A stretch of 64,000 nucleotides of DNA from Ochrobactrum sp. CM-21-5 (GCF_014253075.1 NZ_JACLZJ010000004.1:62001-126000), one strand, 5' to 3'. Shown: positions 7,477 through 15,776, counted from the first letter of the stretch. Translations and numbers: made by a program. Notes: generated from the sequence alone by a model not told the origin.

Positions 7477-9566
7477 AGAACGGTCTGAATTTTTCCCTGT
7501 CGCTAAAGCGCAAATTACCGGTCATCCTCCAAACCGAAGTTGCGGAGTGTGGACTTGCCTGTCTTGCAATGGTCGCAGGCTATTACGGTCACGAGATGGA
7601 TCTCAACACGTTGCGGCGGCGATTTGCAGTGTCGCTGAAAGGATTGTCGCTTCTCGATCTCTCCCGGATCGCGAGCGGACTGTTCCTTGCAACCCGACCA
7701 GTGCGAATTGAGCTTGATGATCTTCCCAGGCTCCAGACGCCCTGCATTCTTCATTGGGAACTGCGTCATTATGTGGTCCTGGAAAAGGTCACAGCGAAGG
7801 GGGCTTATATTCATGACCCGGCCTACGGCAGACGCCTGGTGCCGCTGAAAGAGCTGTCCGATTGTTTTACGGGCGTAGCGCTTGAGCTGTGGCCAGCCGA
7901 AGGGTTTGAGCGCAAGACTGAAAAAGAGCGGATACGGCTGACCGATCTGTTCCGGCGCATCACCGGATTGAAACGTGCCCTGTTCCAGATATTTGCCTTG
8001 TCGCTGTGTCTGGAAGCGATTGCGCTTCTTTCGCCAATCGGTTCGCAAATTATTTTCGACGAAGTCATCGTGGCATCCGACCGCGACCTGTTGACCCTTG
8101 TTGCGATTGGCCTTGCTGTTCTTGTTCTCCTGCAGCTTGTGTTTGGACTGGCACGAACTTGGGCGGTGCTGATCATGGGAACGAACCTGAATCTTCAATG
8201 GACAACGGCGCTTTTTGATCATCTGTTGCGCCTGCCGCTTTCCTGGTTCGAGAAGCGTCATGTCGGCGACGTGGTTTCGCGTTTTGGTTCGCTGGGGCGC
8301 ATTCAGTCGGCGCTGACCACCGATATGGTGAGCGCCGTTCTCGATGGCATCATGACCATCGGGGCCTTTGTCATGATGATGCTTTACGGCGGCTGGCTGA
8401 CAGCAGTCGCTCTCGTTGCGCTTCTGCTGCATCTGGCGCTTCGCGTTGTGGCTTATCAACCATATCGCGCCGCCAATGAAGCGGCGATCATCCAGGGCGC
8501 GAAAGAGGATTCCCATTTCATAGAAACGATCCGGGGTATCGCGAGCATCAAAACAATGGATCTGCATGACCGCCGCCGCGGTGCGTGGCTCACTTTGCTG
8601 GTCAATGCAATCAATGCGGACCTCCGGATCAAGAAGCTCGATATGCTGTTTGGCGTCATAGGCACGTTTCTTGCAACCGCCGATGGCATCATCATGCTGA
8701 TCCTTGGCACACGCTCGGTGATGGACGGTGCCATGACGGTGGGGATGCTGATTGCCTTTCTTGCTTATAAGGACCAGCTTGTCGGTCGTCTTGGGGCTTT
8801 GATCGATCTGGCAATCAGTTTGAAGATGCTCACACTCCACACCGAACGCATCGCGGATATAGCGCTGACACCACCGGAAGCCGCACCTCGACAGTCAGTA
8901 GCAGCGTTGATGCAGATAGAACCCAGCGAGCATTCTCTGCCGTTAACCGTCCAAGATGTGCATTACAGCTATGGAGAGGGGCTACCGAAGGTTCTCAATG
9001 GTATCAGCCTTACGATCGAACCGGGCGAATGTGTCGCCATCACCGGTCCGTCGGGTTGTGGGAAAACCACGCTACTCAAAATCATGGCTGGTCTGATCAC
9101 GCCGAGCGATGGCAAAGTTCTGTTCGGTGAGACGGAAATCAGCCAGATGGGACTTGTGATTTATCGCAGGCACATCGCCACTGTGCTACAGGATGATCAG
9201 CTGTTCGCTGGCACGATTGCTGAAAACATCTCCTGTTTTGATCCGCATGCTGATCAGGCATGGGTCGAGGAATGTGCCCGGATGGTCGCCATGCGCGACG
9301 AAATCATGGCCATGCCGATGCGAAACGATTCCCTTATCGGCGATATGGGAAGTTCCCTGTCTGGCGGACAAAAGCAGCGCCTGTTTCTGGCGCGCGCCCT
9401 TTATCGGCGGCCGTCGATCCTGTTCCTGGATGAAGCGACGAGCGCACTGGATGAAGCCAACGAACAGCGCATCAATGCAGCCGTGTCTTCGCTGAATATC
9501 AGTCGCATACTGGTTGCACATCGCCCTTCGACAATCGCGCAAGCCTCGCGGCGGATAGAACTATAA
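7473..9566 (+). CDS. C39-peptidase ABC exporter, CvaB-like (cuts double-glycine leaders)
   Basis: This 697-residue protein is a complete peptidase-containing ABC transporter. The N-terminal C39 domain has QTEVAECGLAC with catalytic Cys26, a His near 99 (LRHYVVL) and an Asp near 115 (HDPAYG). A six-helix membrane domain spans about residues 155-430. The ATPase domain has Walker A GPSGCGKTT near 525, signature LSGGQ near 628 and Walker B ILFLDEA. Such proteins remove the leader after Gly-Gly and export the core peptide in one step. It should process the precursor at 5166 and, given the near-identical leader, also the one at 11135-11536. The sequence is GC-rich and intact, in contrast to the decayed transposase genes. 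Confidence 0.92.
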   Translation: MKNGLNFSLSLKRKLPVILQTEVAECGLACLAMVAGYYGHEMDLNTLRRRFAVSLKGLSLLDLSRIASGLFLATRPVRIELDDLPRLQTPCILHWELRHYVVLEKVTAKGAYIHDPAYGRRLVPLKELSDCFTGVALELWPAEGFERKTEKERIRLTDLFRRITGLKRALFQIFALSLCLEAIALLSPIGSQIIFDEVIVASDRDLLTLVAIGLAVLVLLQLVFGLARTWAVLIMGTNLNLQWTTALFDHLLRLPLSWFEKRHVGDVVSRFGSLGRIQSALTTDMVSAVLDGIMTIGAFVMMMLYGGWLTAVALVALLLHLALRVVAYQPYRAANEAAIIQGAKEDSHFIETIRGIASIKTMDLHDRRRGAWLTLLVNAINADLRIKKLDMLFGVIGTFLATADGIIMLILGTRSVMDGAMTVGMLIAFLAYKDQLVGRLGALIDLAISLKMLTLHTERIADIALTPPEAAPRQSVAALMQIEPSEHSLPLTVQDVHYSYGEGLPKVLNGISLTIEPGECVAITGPSGCGKTTLLKIMAGLITPSDGKVLFGETEISQMGLVIYRRHIATVLQDDQLFAGTIAENISCFDPHADQAWVEECARMVAMRDEIMAMPMRNDSLIGDMGSSLSGGQKQRLFLARALYRRPSILFLDEATSALDEANEQRINAAVSSLNISRILVAHRPSTIAQASRRIEL

Positions 9567-9854
9567 GCGCATATTATGGGTAAAGCGGAGTTCGAGGTGA
9601 GTATAATTCGACCGGATCGCTTTTCGCGTACCGCGATCGAAAAACGCGGCCGTCACAGACCTATCCGTCTCAAATAATTTGCATCAGAAGCGCATCACTG
9701 TGCGTATGTCTCACATATCGTGCGTTCAGTCTCAGATAATTTGCGCCGGAAGGTTCCGATAATCTCACTTAATTTGCGTCGGAAATGCCCGATGATTGCG
9801 CGTCGGCGCTGTTATCATTGTGCGCCGCGACAGCTACACATAGGAGATGCTCAC
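9567..9854. repeat. Intergenic region containing the right terminal inverted repeat (9663-9832)
   Basis: About 95 bases after the exporter stop show nothing I can name. From 9663 to 9832 the sequence is the inverted copy of 1647-1817, with the same series of ~20-bp units and an outer end reading GCGACA on the plus strand. The outer border near 9832 is set by comparison with the left end and may be off by a few bases. Confidence 0.75.
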
Positions 9855-10174
9855 ATGACGCCCAATGAAGCTGCCAAGCGCGCAGGCAAGTCCAGACGCT
9901 CTATTATGCGGGCGATTGAGGCGCATGACATCAAGGCGTGGCGGAATAACCGCAATCAGTGGCATAGACGAAGAATCCCTTGCGCAATGGGCGCACAGTG
10001 CGCAGCCCATGCGCGCTGCCCCCCCCCGCGCCCACTCAGGATATATCCGCTGAAGTCGCTGTTCTGCGCGAATTGCTGGAAACAATGCGCACAGCCAACG
10101 ATGATCTGCGCGCAGAGCGTGATCGCTGGCATGCATTGGCGATCCGCCCTTGGTGGAAGCGCCTGGCGGGATAA
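9855..10174 (+). pseudogene. Small excisionase-like HTH DNA-binding protein, frameshifted
   Basis: The frame opens MTPNEAAKRAGKSRRSI, a short helix-turn-helix of excisionase/MerR type. After NRNQWH it continues in another frame (IDEESLAQWAHSAQP) and, past a run of nine C at 10019-10027, in a third frame that reads a coiled-coil-like stretch (EVAVLRELLETM...RAERDRWHALA) and ends RPWWKRLAG. Rebuilt, it is a roughly 105-residue protein of the kind I associate with alphaproteobacterial plasmids and islands (recollection, not certain). The exact function is unknown. The C-run could be a sequencing error or a slippery tract, but the other shift near 9965 is not in a homopolymer. Confidence 0.6.
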
Positions 10175-10198
10175 GCTCTAGAAAGACGATGATTACGA

Positions 10199-11113
10199 TT
10201 AGCACTTGTGCTTAAAAAGCTCTTCGTAATCAGGGCTGTTCTGGATACCCCGAGAGGATTGTTCTATATCCTTATAATGTAACTGTATGTATTTCAGGTA
10301 TGATTCTAACGTACCGTTTAATATTGATGGATCTTTAGCGTAAACGACTTTCATCAACATAATATCATACAGGCACATATTGGGGACATTCAGTTTAAAT
10401 CGATCCGCCAATTGTCTCGGCGAAAGACTGTCGGTATCCCTTTTCGATCCGGGCAATTCTCGTTCTTCAATAATTGATATAGGTCTTATGTCTACAGTTT
10501 TGTCTGGAGCGAGAAGTAATATTTGAAATAATTCTTGCTGAATTACATTACGCGAAATATCAATTTCAATATTTTTTCGAACATTTATTGATTCGTTTAT
10601 CGCGGCGTATGCTCGAGGTTCTTTTCCTTTATTATATAAAATTTGTGCAAACCCTAAATTGTCATACTTAATATTAAATTCATTAATTCCACTTCTCTTT
10701 AATATAAATGACAAGTCACCTACTATCGTTGATAGAGAATTTTTTTCACCACGATGAATGAAAACATATAAGAATGTATCATCTGCACAATCATCAGGAT
10801 TGGATACGAAATAAAGTTTCGGATTCACCCATGTTTCATTTCGTACTAGATCAAAGAAAATAGATATCCACTTTTTTGTTCTTTCAAGTTCATAACCATA
10901 TACGCAAACTGAAAATTCTGATGAAACTCTATTTATTATATATTTATCATCTTGTCCGGATGCCAGAGTTTCTCTAAAAAATGATGCAAACTTAGAATCT
11001 TCTCTGTCATTTATATTTAGAATAATCAAAAAAAATGTAATTATAATGAATGTAACCGCCACAACAGCGGTCACATGTTTTTTCTTCAATATTGTTGATT
11101 TAGCGTACTTCAC
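10199..11113 (-). CDS. Membrane-anchored protein of unknown function, possibly DUF2927-like
   Basis: This 304-residue, strongly AT-rich gene encodes a protein with one N-terminal transmembrane helix (about residues 13-32) after a basic start, so the rest should lie in the periplasm. The central and C-terminal parts (VIQQELFQILLLAPD, then CLYDIMLMKVVY) recall DUF2927 proteins, whose EELTQ-LGL-ND and LLR-LYD motifs sit at similar spacing; this match is from memory and tentative. It starts 21 bases after the second double-glycine peptide gene on the same strand, so the two are probably cotranscribed. An immunity, maturation or anchoring role for that peptide is possible but unproven. Confidence 0.6.
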   Translation of the reverse strand: MKYAKSTILKKKHVTAVVAVTFIIITFFLIILNINDREDSKFASFFRETLASGQDDKYIINRVSSEFSVCVYGYELERTKKWISIFFDLVRNETWVNPKLYFVSNPDDCADDTFLYVFIHRGEKNSLSTIVGDLSFILKRSGINEFNIKYDNLGFAQILYNKGKEPRAYAAINESINVRKNIEIDISRNVIQQELFQILLLAPDKTVDIRPISIIEERELPGSKRDTDSLSPRQLADRFKLNVPNMCLYDIMLMKVVYAKDPSILNGTLESYLKYIQLHYKDIEQSSRGIQNSPDYEELFKHKC

Positions 11114-11134
11114 CAGATTGCTTGCTTCGTATTA

Positions 11135-11536
11135 CTAGCCACCGCCACGACCGCCACTATCACCGCCGCCACGCTCTCGTCCGCCCATATTCCCGCCACC
11201 CCTACCCCCACGGCCGGCGTAAGGATCATGACATGAACCGCAATTAAGCTTACCACTTACGGAAGGCCCACCGGCTCCAAAGCTCACCCCTATTTCAGAA
11301 GAAATCTGTCCTGTAATATGACCAAACGTGCTCGCCCAGCTGTCCTTCGTACCATCACGGTTGCGCTTATCTGCCCGGTTCACTCTGTCCCCATCTGAAC
11401 CAGGGCCATTAGTCGCGCCACCACGTGAACCCGTGGACCCACGTCCTCCACCATAGTTTGCATCGCTTCTACCGGGTGAATCCAGCCCGCCGCCGCCAGA
11501 CACAGCCATCATTTCCTCAAGCGTCAATTCACGCAT
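11135..11536 (-). CDS. Second double-glycine-leader secreted peptide, Gly-rich
   Basis: This 133-residue precursor has the leader MRELTLEEMMAVSGG, differing from the transposon-borne leader at only a few positions. The first core residues (G-x-LDS) are also shared. Upstream, GGGAGAGA precedes the ATG with spacing like that of the other gene. The core of about 118 residues is rich in Gly, Arg, Asp and Ser, with a low-complexity C-terminal tail of GGRGGG and RGGG units. It carries one CGSCH motif (about residues 98-102), which could form a disulfide, bind metal or, less likely without a Sec signal, take haem. It lies outside the transposon and has no exporter of its own nearby, so the exporter at 6178-9566 is the obvious candidate. 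Activity is unknown. Confidence 0.75.
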   Translation of the reverse strand: MRELTLEEMMAVSGGGGLDSPGRSDANYGGGRGSTGSRGGATNGPGSDGDRVNRADKRNRDGTKDSWASTFGHITGQISSEIGVSFGAGGPSVSGKLNCGSCHDPYAGRGGRGGGNMGGRERGGGDSGGRGGG

Positions 11537-11921
11537 ATTTCTCTCCCAATATGATTAAGCACCCCGGAAGTGTAACAACCATATAATTTCTAAAACATCC
11601 TATTTTAGTGGCCCCAATTTCCCCCATAGCGGCCCGCGTCATTCAATCGCGCTGTCGTCATAAGGCGGCGAGCAGTGATTACCGATACGCGATCCATGCC
11701 GCGGCGCGCTTCGTTATGTGCTCTGTGCACCTAACTGATCGCCATTGTCCGTGCAAGCAGGGACACTTTGCCCCTCTCCACGCTGTAGAAATTATTAGAC
11801 TTTAGTATAATATGATTAATTTACTCTTGTTAAAATCGTTTTCTGGAATGCATAATATTCTCACATTATATGATGCATAGATAAGTCATTTTCTGTCAGG
11901 TGCACACGAAAGGCTTTTATA
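11537..11921 (+). promoter_or_regulatory. Intergenic region with promoter and dyad operator of the siderophore operon
   Basis: No credible gene is seen; a 65-codon frame at 11608 lacks support. Before sbnA there is a -35-like TTGTTA (11827-11832) and a -10-like CATAAT (11851-11856) with 18-base spacing. An inverted repeat ATGCATAATAT (11848-11858) / ATATGATGCAT (11868-11878), 10 of 11 positions matching, overlaps the -10. Just upstream, 11813-11827 reads TGA-N9-TCT, one base from the RirA iron box TGA-N9-TCA. Iron-responsive control is plausible but inferred. Confidence 0.5.
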
Positions 11922-12929
11922 ATGCGTATTTCAGAATTAATAGGAAGTACACCTTTAGTAGAGATAAGACTACCGTTCTCTGAGGGTAGATTCAATATTT
12001 ATTCAAAACTTGAAATGTTTAATCTTGGTGGCAGTATTAAAGACAGGCCAGCCTATTATATGATAAATAATGCGAGAAAAAATGGATTAGTAAAAGAAAA
12101 TACTCATCTTGTGGAGAGCTCGTCTGGAAATCTGGCTGTTGCAATGGCAATGATCGCGCGACAGATGAACCTCCGTTTTACTGCGATCGTCGACCCCAAT
12201 ATCACTTTGACCAATAGGCGTTTAATCGAAGTGTACGGTGCCGAAGTAGACCTCGTTGAGCAAAAAGACGGGGAAGGCGGTTATCTCCACACACGCATCA
12301 GGCGTGTGCAGACACTTCTTCAAACCATACCGAATTCTGTCTGGCTCAACCAATATGCGAACCCTGATAATCCGGCTTCACATTATTATGGCATAGGCTC
12401 AGAAATCGTTCGCGAAATGCCAACAGAACCTACTCACGCTTTCATCGGAGTCAGTACGTGCGGTACTATAATGGGGATTTCGCGACGACTGAAGGAAACC
12501 TGGCCAAATATAAAAATAGTTGCTGTAGATATAGTAGGTTCAGTTATTTTCGGCCCGTCATCCGATACGCGGCGAATACCCGGTATAGGCGCTAGCAGAA
12601 TTCCCGAGCAATTGGATAGGCGTTGGGTGGATGAAGTCGTTTACGTTAACGATTATGAATCCGTTCAGGGGTGTCGCCTTCTCGTGCAGCATGAGGGCTT
12701 GCTTGCCGGTGGCTCGGCAGGTTCTGTGGTTGCCGCAATCAAAAAATTCTCTTCCAGACTGTCCAAGGGGGCGACAGTCATTACGGTATTTCCAGACCGC
12801 GGAGAGAGGTATCTTGATACCGTATACAATAAGGACTGGCTTCCACCATCCGAGTGTATTCCGTGTCCTTCCGAGTGTTCACATCTTCAGATTAATAGCC
12901 CAGAAAACGCTTTCAAAGCGGCCGTGTAA
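11922..12929 (+). CDS. sbnA: SbnA-like N-(2-amino-2-carboxyethyl)-L-glutamate synthase
   Basis: This 335-residue fold-type II PLP enzyme belongs to the cysteine synthase family. The PLP lysine is Lys40 in GGSIKDRPA, and ESSSGNL binds the substrate carboxylate. In the staphyloferrin B pathway SbnA joins O-phospho-L-serine and L-glutamate to N-(2-amino-2-carboxyethyl)-L-glutamate, the first step to L-2,3-diaminopropionate. A C-terminal extension with two Cys pairs (ECIPCPSEC) is present. Gene order with a downstream SbnB-like dehydrogenase supports this over a plain cysteine synthase. It is the first gene of the operon, directly downstream of the promoter/dyad region. Confidence 0.88.
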   Translation: MRISELIGSTPLVEIRLPFSEGRFNIYSKLEMFNLGGSIKDRPAYYMINNARKNGLVKENTHLVESSSGNLAVAMAMIARQMNLRFTAIVDPNITLTNRRLIEVYGAEVDLVEQKDGEGGYLHTRIRRVQTLLQTIPNSVWLNQYANPDNPASHYYGIGSEIVREMPTEPTHAFIGVSTCGTIMGISRRLKETWPNIKIVAVDIVGSVIFGPSSDTRRIPGIGASRIPEQLDRRWVDEVVYVNDYESVQGCRLLVQHEGLLAGGSAGSVVAAIKKFSSRLSKGATVITVFPDRGERYLDTVYNKDWLPPSECIPCPSECSHLQINSPENAFKAAV

Positions 12930-12969
12930 AGGCTGATAACGCTCTAAACGTCCTTAAAAGGCTAAGTCG

Positions 12970-14013
12970 ATGAATATGATTGAAGCTGTGCGTGCGCGCA
13001 TGGACGTGCCATTGCGTCTTCGTTTTCTGTCGCGGAACGATGTCGCGTCTGTGGGTGGTAATTCTTCTGCGCTTTACATGCAGGCTGTTGAAGACGGCTT
13101 TCGTCTGCACGCTCAACACGATTACGCGCAACCTTTGAAACCTTATCTCCGAAATCCAAACTCCAGTCATATAGCCGACCGAATTATTGCGATGCCAGCC
13201 TGGATTGGTGGGAGTGACCCCATTGCCGGCCTCAAGTGGATCGGCTCAAAGCATGATAATCCTTCAGCTCGATCTCTGGAGCGCGCAAGTGCTGTCATTG
13301 TTCTGAACGATAACGAGACCCATTTTCCGATCGCCATCATGGAAGCCGCACGAATAAGCGCGCTACGCACAGCGGCGGTGACAGGTGTCGCTGCCCGTCA
13401 TCTGGCAAAAAAAGACTTCACCGAAGCCACTGTCATTGGCTGCGGTCCCATCGGGCGGGCACAAGTTCAGATGTTTGGCGAGCAGTTTCCGTCGCTTAAA
13501 CGAATTCATCTATTCGACAAGCAGGCAGCGGCAATTGAGTTTTTGCGCCGTTGGATAGAAGAAAACCATGCAGCGATAGAAGTCGTGCGACATGAGAATG
13601 CACGATCTGCCGTTGAACAAGGTGATGTGGTTGTTACTGCAACGGTGACGGACCAGCCTTATATTTCCTTCGACTGGCTCAAGACCGGAGCTTTTCTTTC
13701 AAATATCTCCATCATGGATGTGAAAAAGGAAGTTTTTCTGCGTGCCGATAAAGTAGTTGTCGACGATTGGGACCAATGCAATCGTGAAAAAAAGATCATC
13801 AATCAGCTAGTGGAAGAGGGTACTTTCTCACGTGAAAAGCTCCATGCAGAAATCGGTGAGATTGTTAGCGGTGCCAAGCCGGGCCGTGAAAACAACCGAG
13901 AAATAATCTTGCTCAATCCCATGGGGATGGCCATTGATGACATTGTATGCGCAAGAGCGATCCTTCGGGCGGCAGAGAAGAACGCCGTCGGTACATTAGT
14001 GGATCTTTTCTGA
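12970..14013 (+). CDS. sbnB: SbnB-like N-(2-amino-2-carboxyethyl)-L-glutamate dehydrogenase
   Basis: This 347-residue protein is of the ornithine cyclodeaminase/mu-crystallin family, with an NAD-binding motif VIGCGPIGRAQ near residue 156. SbnB oxidatively cleaves the SbnA product to L-2,3-diaminopropionate plus 2-oxoglutarate, and both become building blocks of staphyloferrin B. The pairing sbnA-sbnB followed by NIS synthetases makes this role much more likely than ornithine cyclodeaminase. Its TGA overlaps the start of the next gene (TGATG), so the two are translationally coupled. Confidence 0.88.
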   Translation: MNMIEAVRARMDVPLRLRFLSRNDVASVGGNSSALYMQAVEDGFRLHAQHDYAQPLKPYLRNPNSSHIADRIIAMPAWIGGSDPIAGLKWIGSKHDNPSARSLERASAVIVLNDNETHFPIAIMEAARISALRTAAVTGVAARHLAKKDFTEATVIGCGPIGRAQVQMFGEQFPSLKRIHLFDKQAAAIEFLRRWIEENHAAIEVVRHENARSAVEQGDVVVTATVTDQPYISFDWLKTGAFLSNISIMDVKKEVFLRADKVVVDDWDQCNREKKIINQLVEEGTFSREKLHAEIGEIVSGAKPGRENNREIILLNPMGMAIDDIVCARAILRAAEKNAVGTLVDLF

Positions 14014-15776
14014 TGAATCAGATTCAGCCGATCCATACACAAACCCCTGATGATGGTTTTATTTTTGATGATCTCCTGGATGCCGTATGGACAGAAGATC
14101 TAGGAGAGTTTCGCACAAAGGTTCTTGCTGCGGCCAACGGGCGGCGGGCGGTCGTCACCGTCAGCAAGGCTGAGCTGACGATCTCTCTTTCGAGGGAGAC
14201 TTGGCGAGATGAAGATCGGCCATGTTCGGTTAATTATGCCGATACTGGCATGCCCGTTCATTCGTCGGAGTTTCTTTGGCTGGTACTCACCAGTTTGCCT
14301 GATCTGGATTTGTATATACTGGACAGATCCATGAAACAATTGGCGGATGCGTTGAGAAATCAGCTGCTTTTTGACGGGCTTGCTTCCAGAATTGAACATG
14401 CTACGCAAGCAATGGGATCGATTGGAAATGCTCTTCTATGGGAGCAATTGACGGCTTGGAAAGACCGTCCCTTCCATCCTTATTCGCGCTCGCGCGGGAA
14501 TTGGACTAAGCACGACGTTAAACGTTATGGAGCCGAGGAAGGCGCTCTTTTTGCCTTAAGATGGTGCGCAATTGATGCCTCGCATGTCCTTCCGTCTCCG
14601 AAAGCACGGCAGGTCGGCCCCGCACCATCCATCCTCAGCGACACACAACTGACCATACTCAATGAAGAGATGGTGAGCCGGAGTATTGCAGCTTCTCATA
14701 TAGCGCTTCCCGTACACCCCTGGCATGCCGACCATGTCTTGAAGCACAAATTTGCAAATGAGCTAGACGACAAGAAAATAATTGTCCTAGATTTTCAGGG
14801 GCCGTTGGTGGCGGCAACGTCCTCATTACGGACAGTAGTGTCACCTGCGACACCTTCGCGTCATATTAAATTACCCTTGGGCGTGGAGACGCTGGGCGTG
14901 CGGCGGCTTCTTAGTGCGCAATCACTGCACAACGGCTTGAAAGGGGCTGAAGTGCTTTCGGCGGCTTTAAAGCTCCGACCCTCTCTAGGTCGTGTTGCGC
15001 AAATTGCAGATGAAACACAATTCTGGACTTTCACAGAGAGTTCCAAGGATATTTTGGCAGAACGCACGGCGTATCTGGGATGTGTCATTCGCGATATTCC
15101 CATAAGTGACAATAGCAGTCTCATGCCTCTTGCTGCTTTTGCAGTATCTACGAAAGATCAAATCCCTTTCGCTTTCAGGGCAATATTGGATTGTCATCCT
15201 GAGCTGATGCTCGAGGATGTTTTATGGGACCTTTTTGATTTATTGACCGGATTTGCGATTGAGGCGCTCGGTTGCGGTTTTATACCGGAAATGCACGGTC
15301 AAAACGTTTTGGTCGAACTAACGAATGGACGGCCGACCGGAATTATCTTGCGTGATCATGATACGGTCAGGTGTCTGCCCGCCGTTCTTGCTGAAAACTG
15401 TCTTCCCGTTCCTGATTATATCATCAAGGATCCAAAGAGAGCCACCATGCTCTTATCCAGGTGCGAGGATCTCTTCGCTTACGGGCAAACCCTTCTTTTC
15501 GATGTAGCATTTCGCGCTATCTGCCGCGCGTTGGAAAAAGCAGGCGCCATAGACATGATTAACACCCGGCAAAAACTCAGGCGGCTGACACAAAGGCATA
15601 TTTCGGATCGGCAGATGCCAACAATGTTGCGCAAGAACATGAGAGCGGCTTTCCTCGAACAGCAGCAATGGCCATTCAAAGAGATATTGCGGCCGCTTCT
15701 GAATACCGGGCAACTTGGTCTGGGTATGCCCAGCAGATTAGGTAACGCAACCAATCCACTGCGACAGAAGATGTGA
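14013..15776 (+). CDS. sbnC: NIS siderophore synthetase, SbnC-like
   Basis: This 587-residue IucA/IucC-family ATP-dependent condensing enzyme starts at the ATG overlapping the sbnB stop; an upstream in-frame start at 13947 would lie inside sbnB and is rejected. Family motifs are present: LPVHPWHADH near 235 and MHGQNVLVEL near 430. The usual GHPxHPxxKxRxG ATP-site motif reads DRPFHPYSRSRGNW here, so it is divergent. In staphyloferrin B assembly SbnC makes the last condensation, with 2-oxoglutarate. The assignment rests on gene order (A-B-C) and length (584 residues in S. aureus). Which synthetase does which step cannot be proved from sequence alone. Confidence 0.8.
   Translation: MNQIQPIHTQTPDDGFIFDDLLDAVWTEDLGEFRTKVLAAANGRRAVVTVSKAELTISLSRETWRDEDRPCSVNYADTGMPVHSSEFLWLVLTSLPDLDLYILDRSMKQLADALRNQLLFDGLASRIEHATQAMGSIGNALLWEQLTAWKDRPFHPYSRSRGNWTKHDVKRYGAEEGALFALRWCAIDASHVLPSPKARQVGPAPSILSDTQLTILNEEMVSRSIAASHIALPVHPWHADHVLKHKFANELDDKKIIVLDFQGPLVAATSSLRTVVSPATPSRHIKLPLGVETLGVRRLLSAQSLHNGLKGAEVLSAALKLRPSLGRVAQIADETQFWTFTESSKDILAERTAYLGCVIRDIPISDNSSLMPLAAFAVSTKDQIPFAFRAILDCHPELMLEDVLWDLFDLLTGFAIEALGCGFIPEMHGQNVLVELTNGRPTGIILRDHDTVRCLPAVLAENCLPVPDYIIKDPKRATMLLSRCEDLFAYGQTLLFDVAFRAICRALEKAGAIDMINTRQKLRRLTQRHISDRQMPTMLRKNMRAAFLEQQQWPFKEILRPLLNTGQLGLGMPSRLGNATNPLRQKM

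Larger units (their letters stand above)
1647..9832. mobile_element. Decayed Tn552/Tn402 (Tni)-type transposon carrying a microcin-export cargo
   Basis: The element is bounded by about 170-bp imperfect inverted repeats, each starting TGT(A/C)GC and built from several ~20-bp units. On the minus strand it encodes a serine resolvase, a DDE transposase and an AAA ATPase in that order, coupled by TGATG overlaps. This is the module logic of the Tn552/Tn5053 superfamily. The transposase and ATPase genes carry frameshifts and nonsense codons, so it cannot now move by itself. The right half, beyond the resolvase and its putative res site, holds the cargo: a double-glycine peptide, a small membrane protein, an HlyD adaptor and a C39 ABC exporter. 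No clear 5-bp target duplication is seen at the ends I chose (ATAAT left, GCTAC right), so the exact termini are uncertain. Confidence 0.75.

Noticed and set aside
7515-8840. Long minus-strand open frame (441 codons) opposite the exporter gene
   Set aside because: It lies antisense to an intact, motif-rich ABC exporter and its translation has no recognisable domains; it is a codon-bias shadow.
1642-9837. Five-base target-site duplication flanking the transposon
   Set aside because: Flanks ATAAT (left) and GCTAC (right) do not match at the termini I chose; shared CATA letters farther out are not at equivalent distances.
11608-11805. 65-codon open frame before the siderophore operon
   Set aside because: No ribosome-binding site, no recognisable product, and it lies in a promoter-bearing intergenic region.
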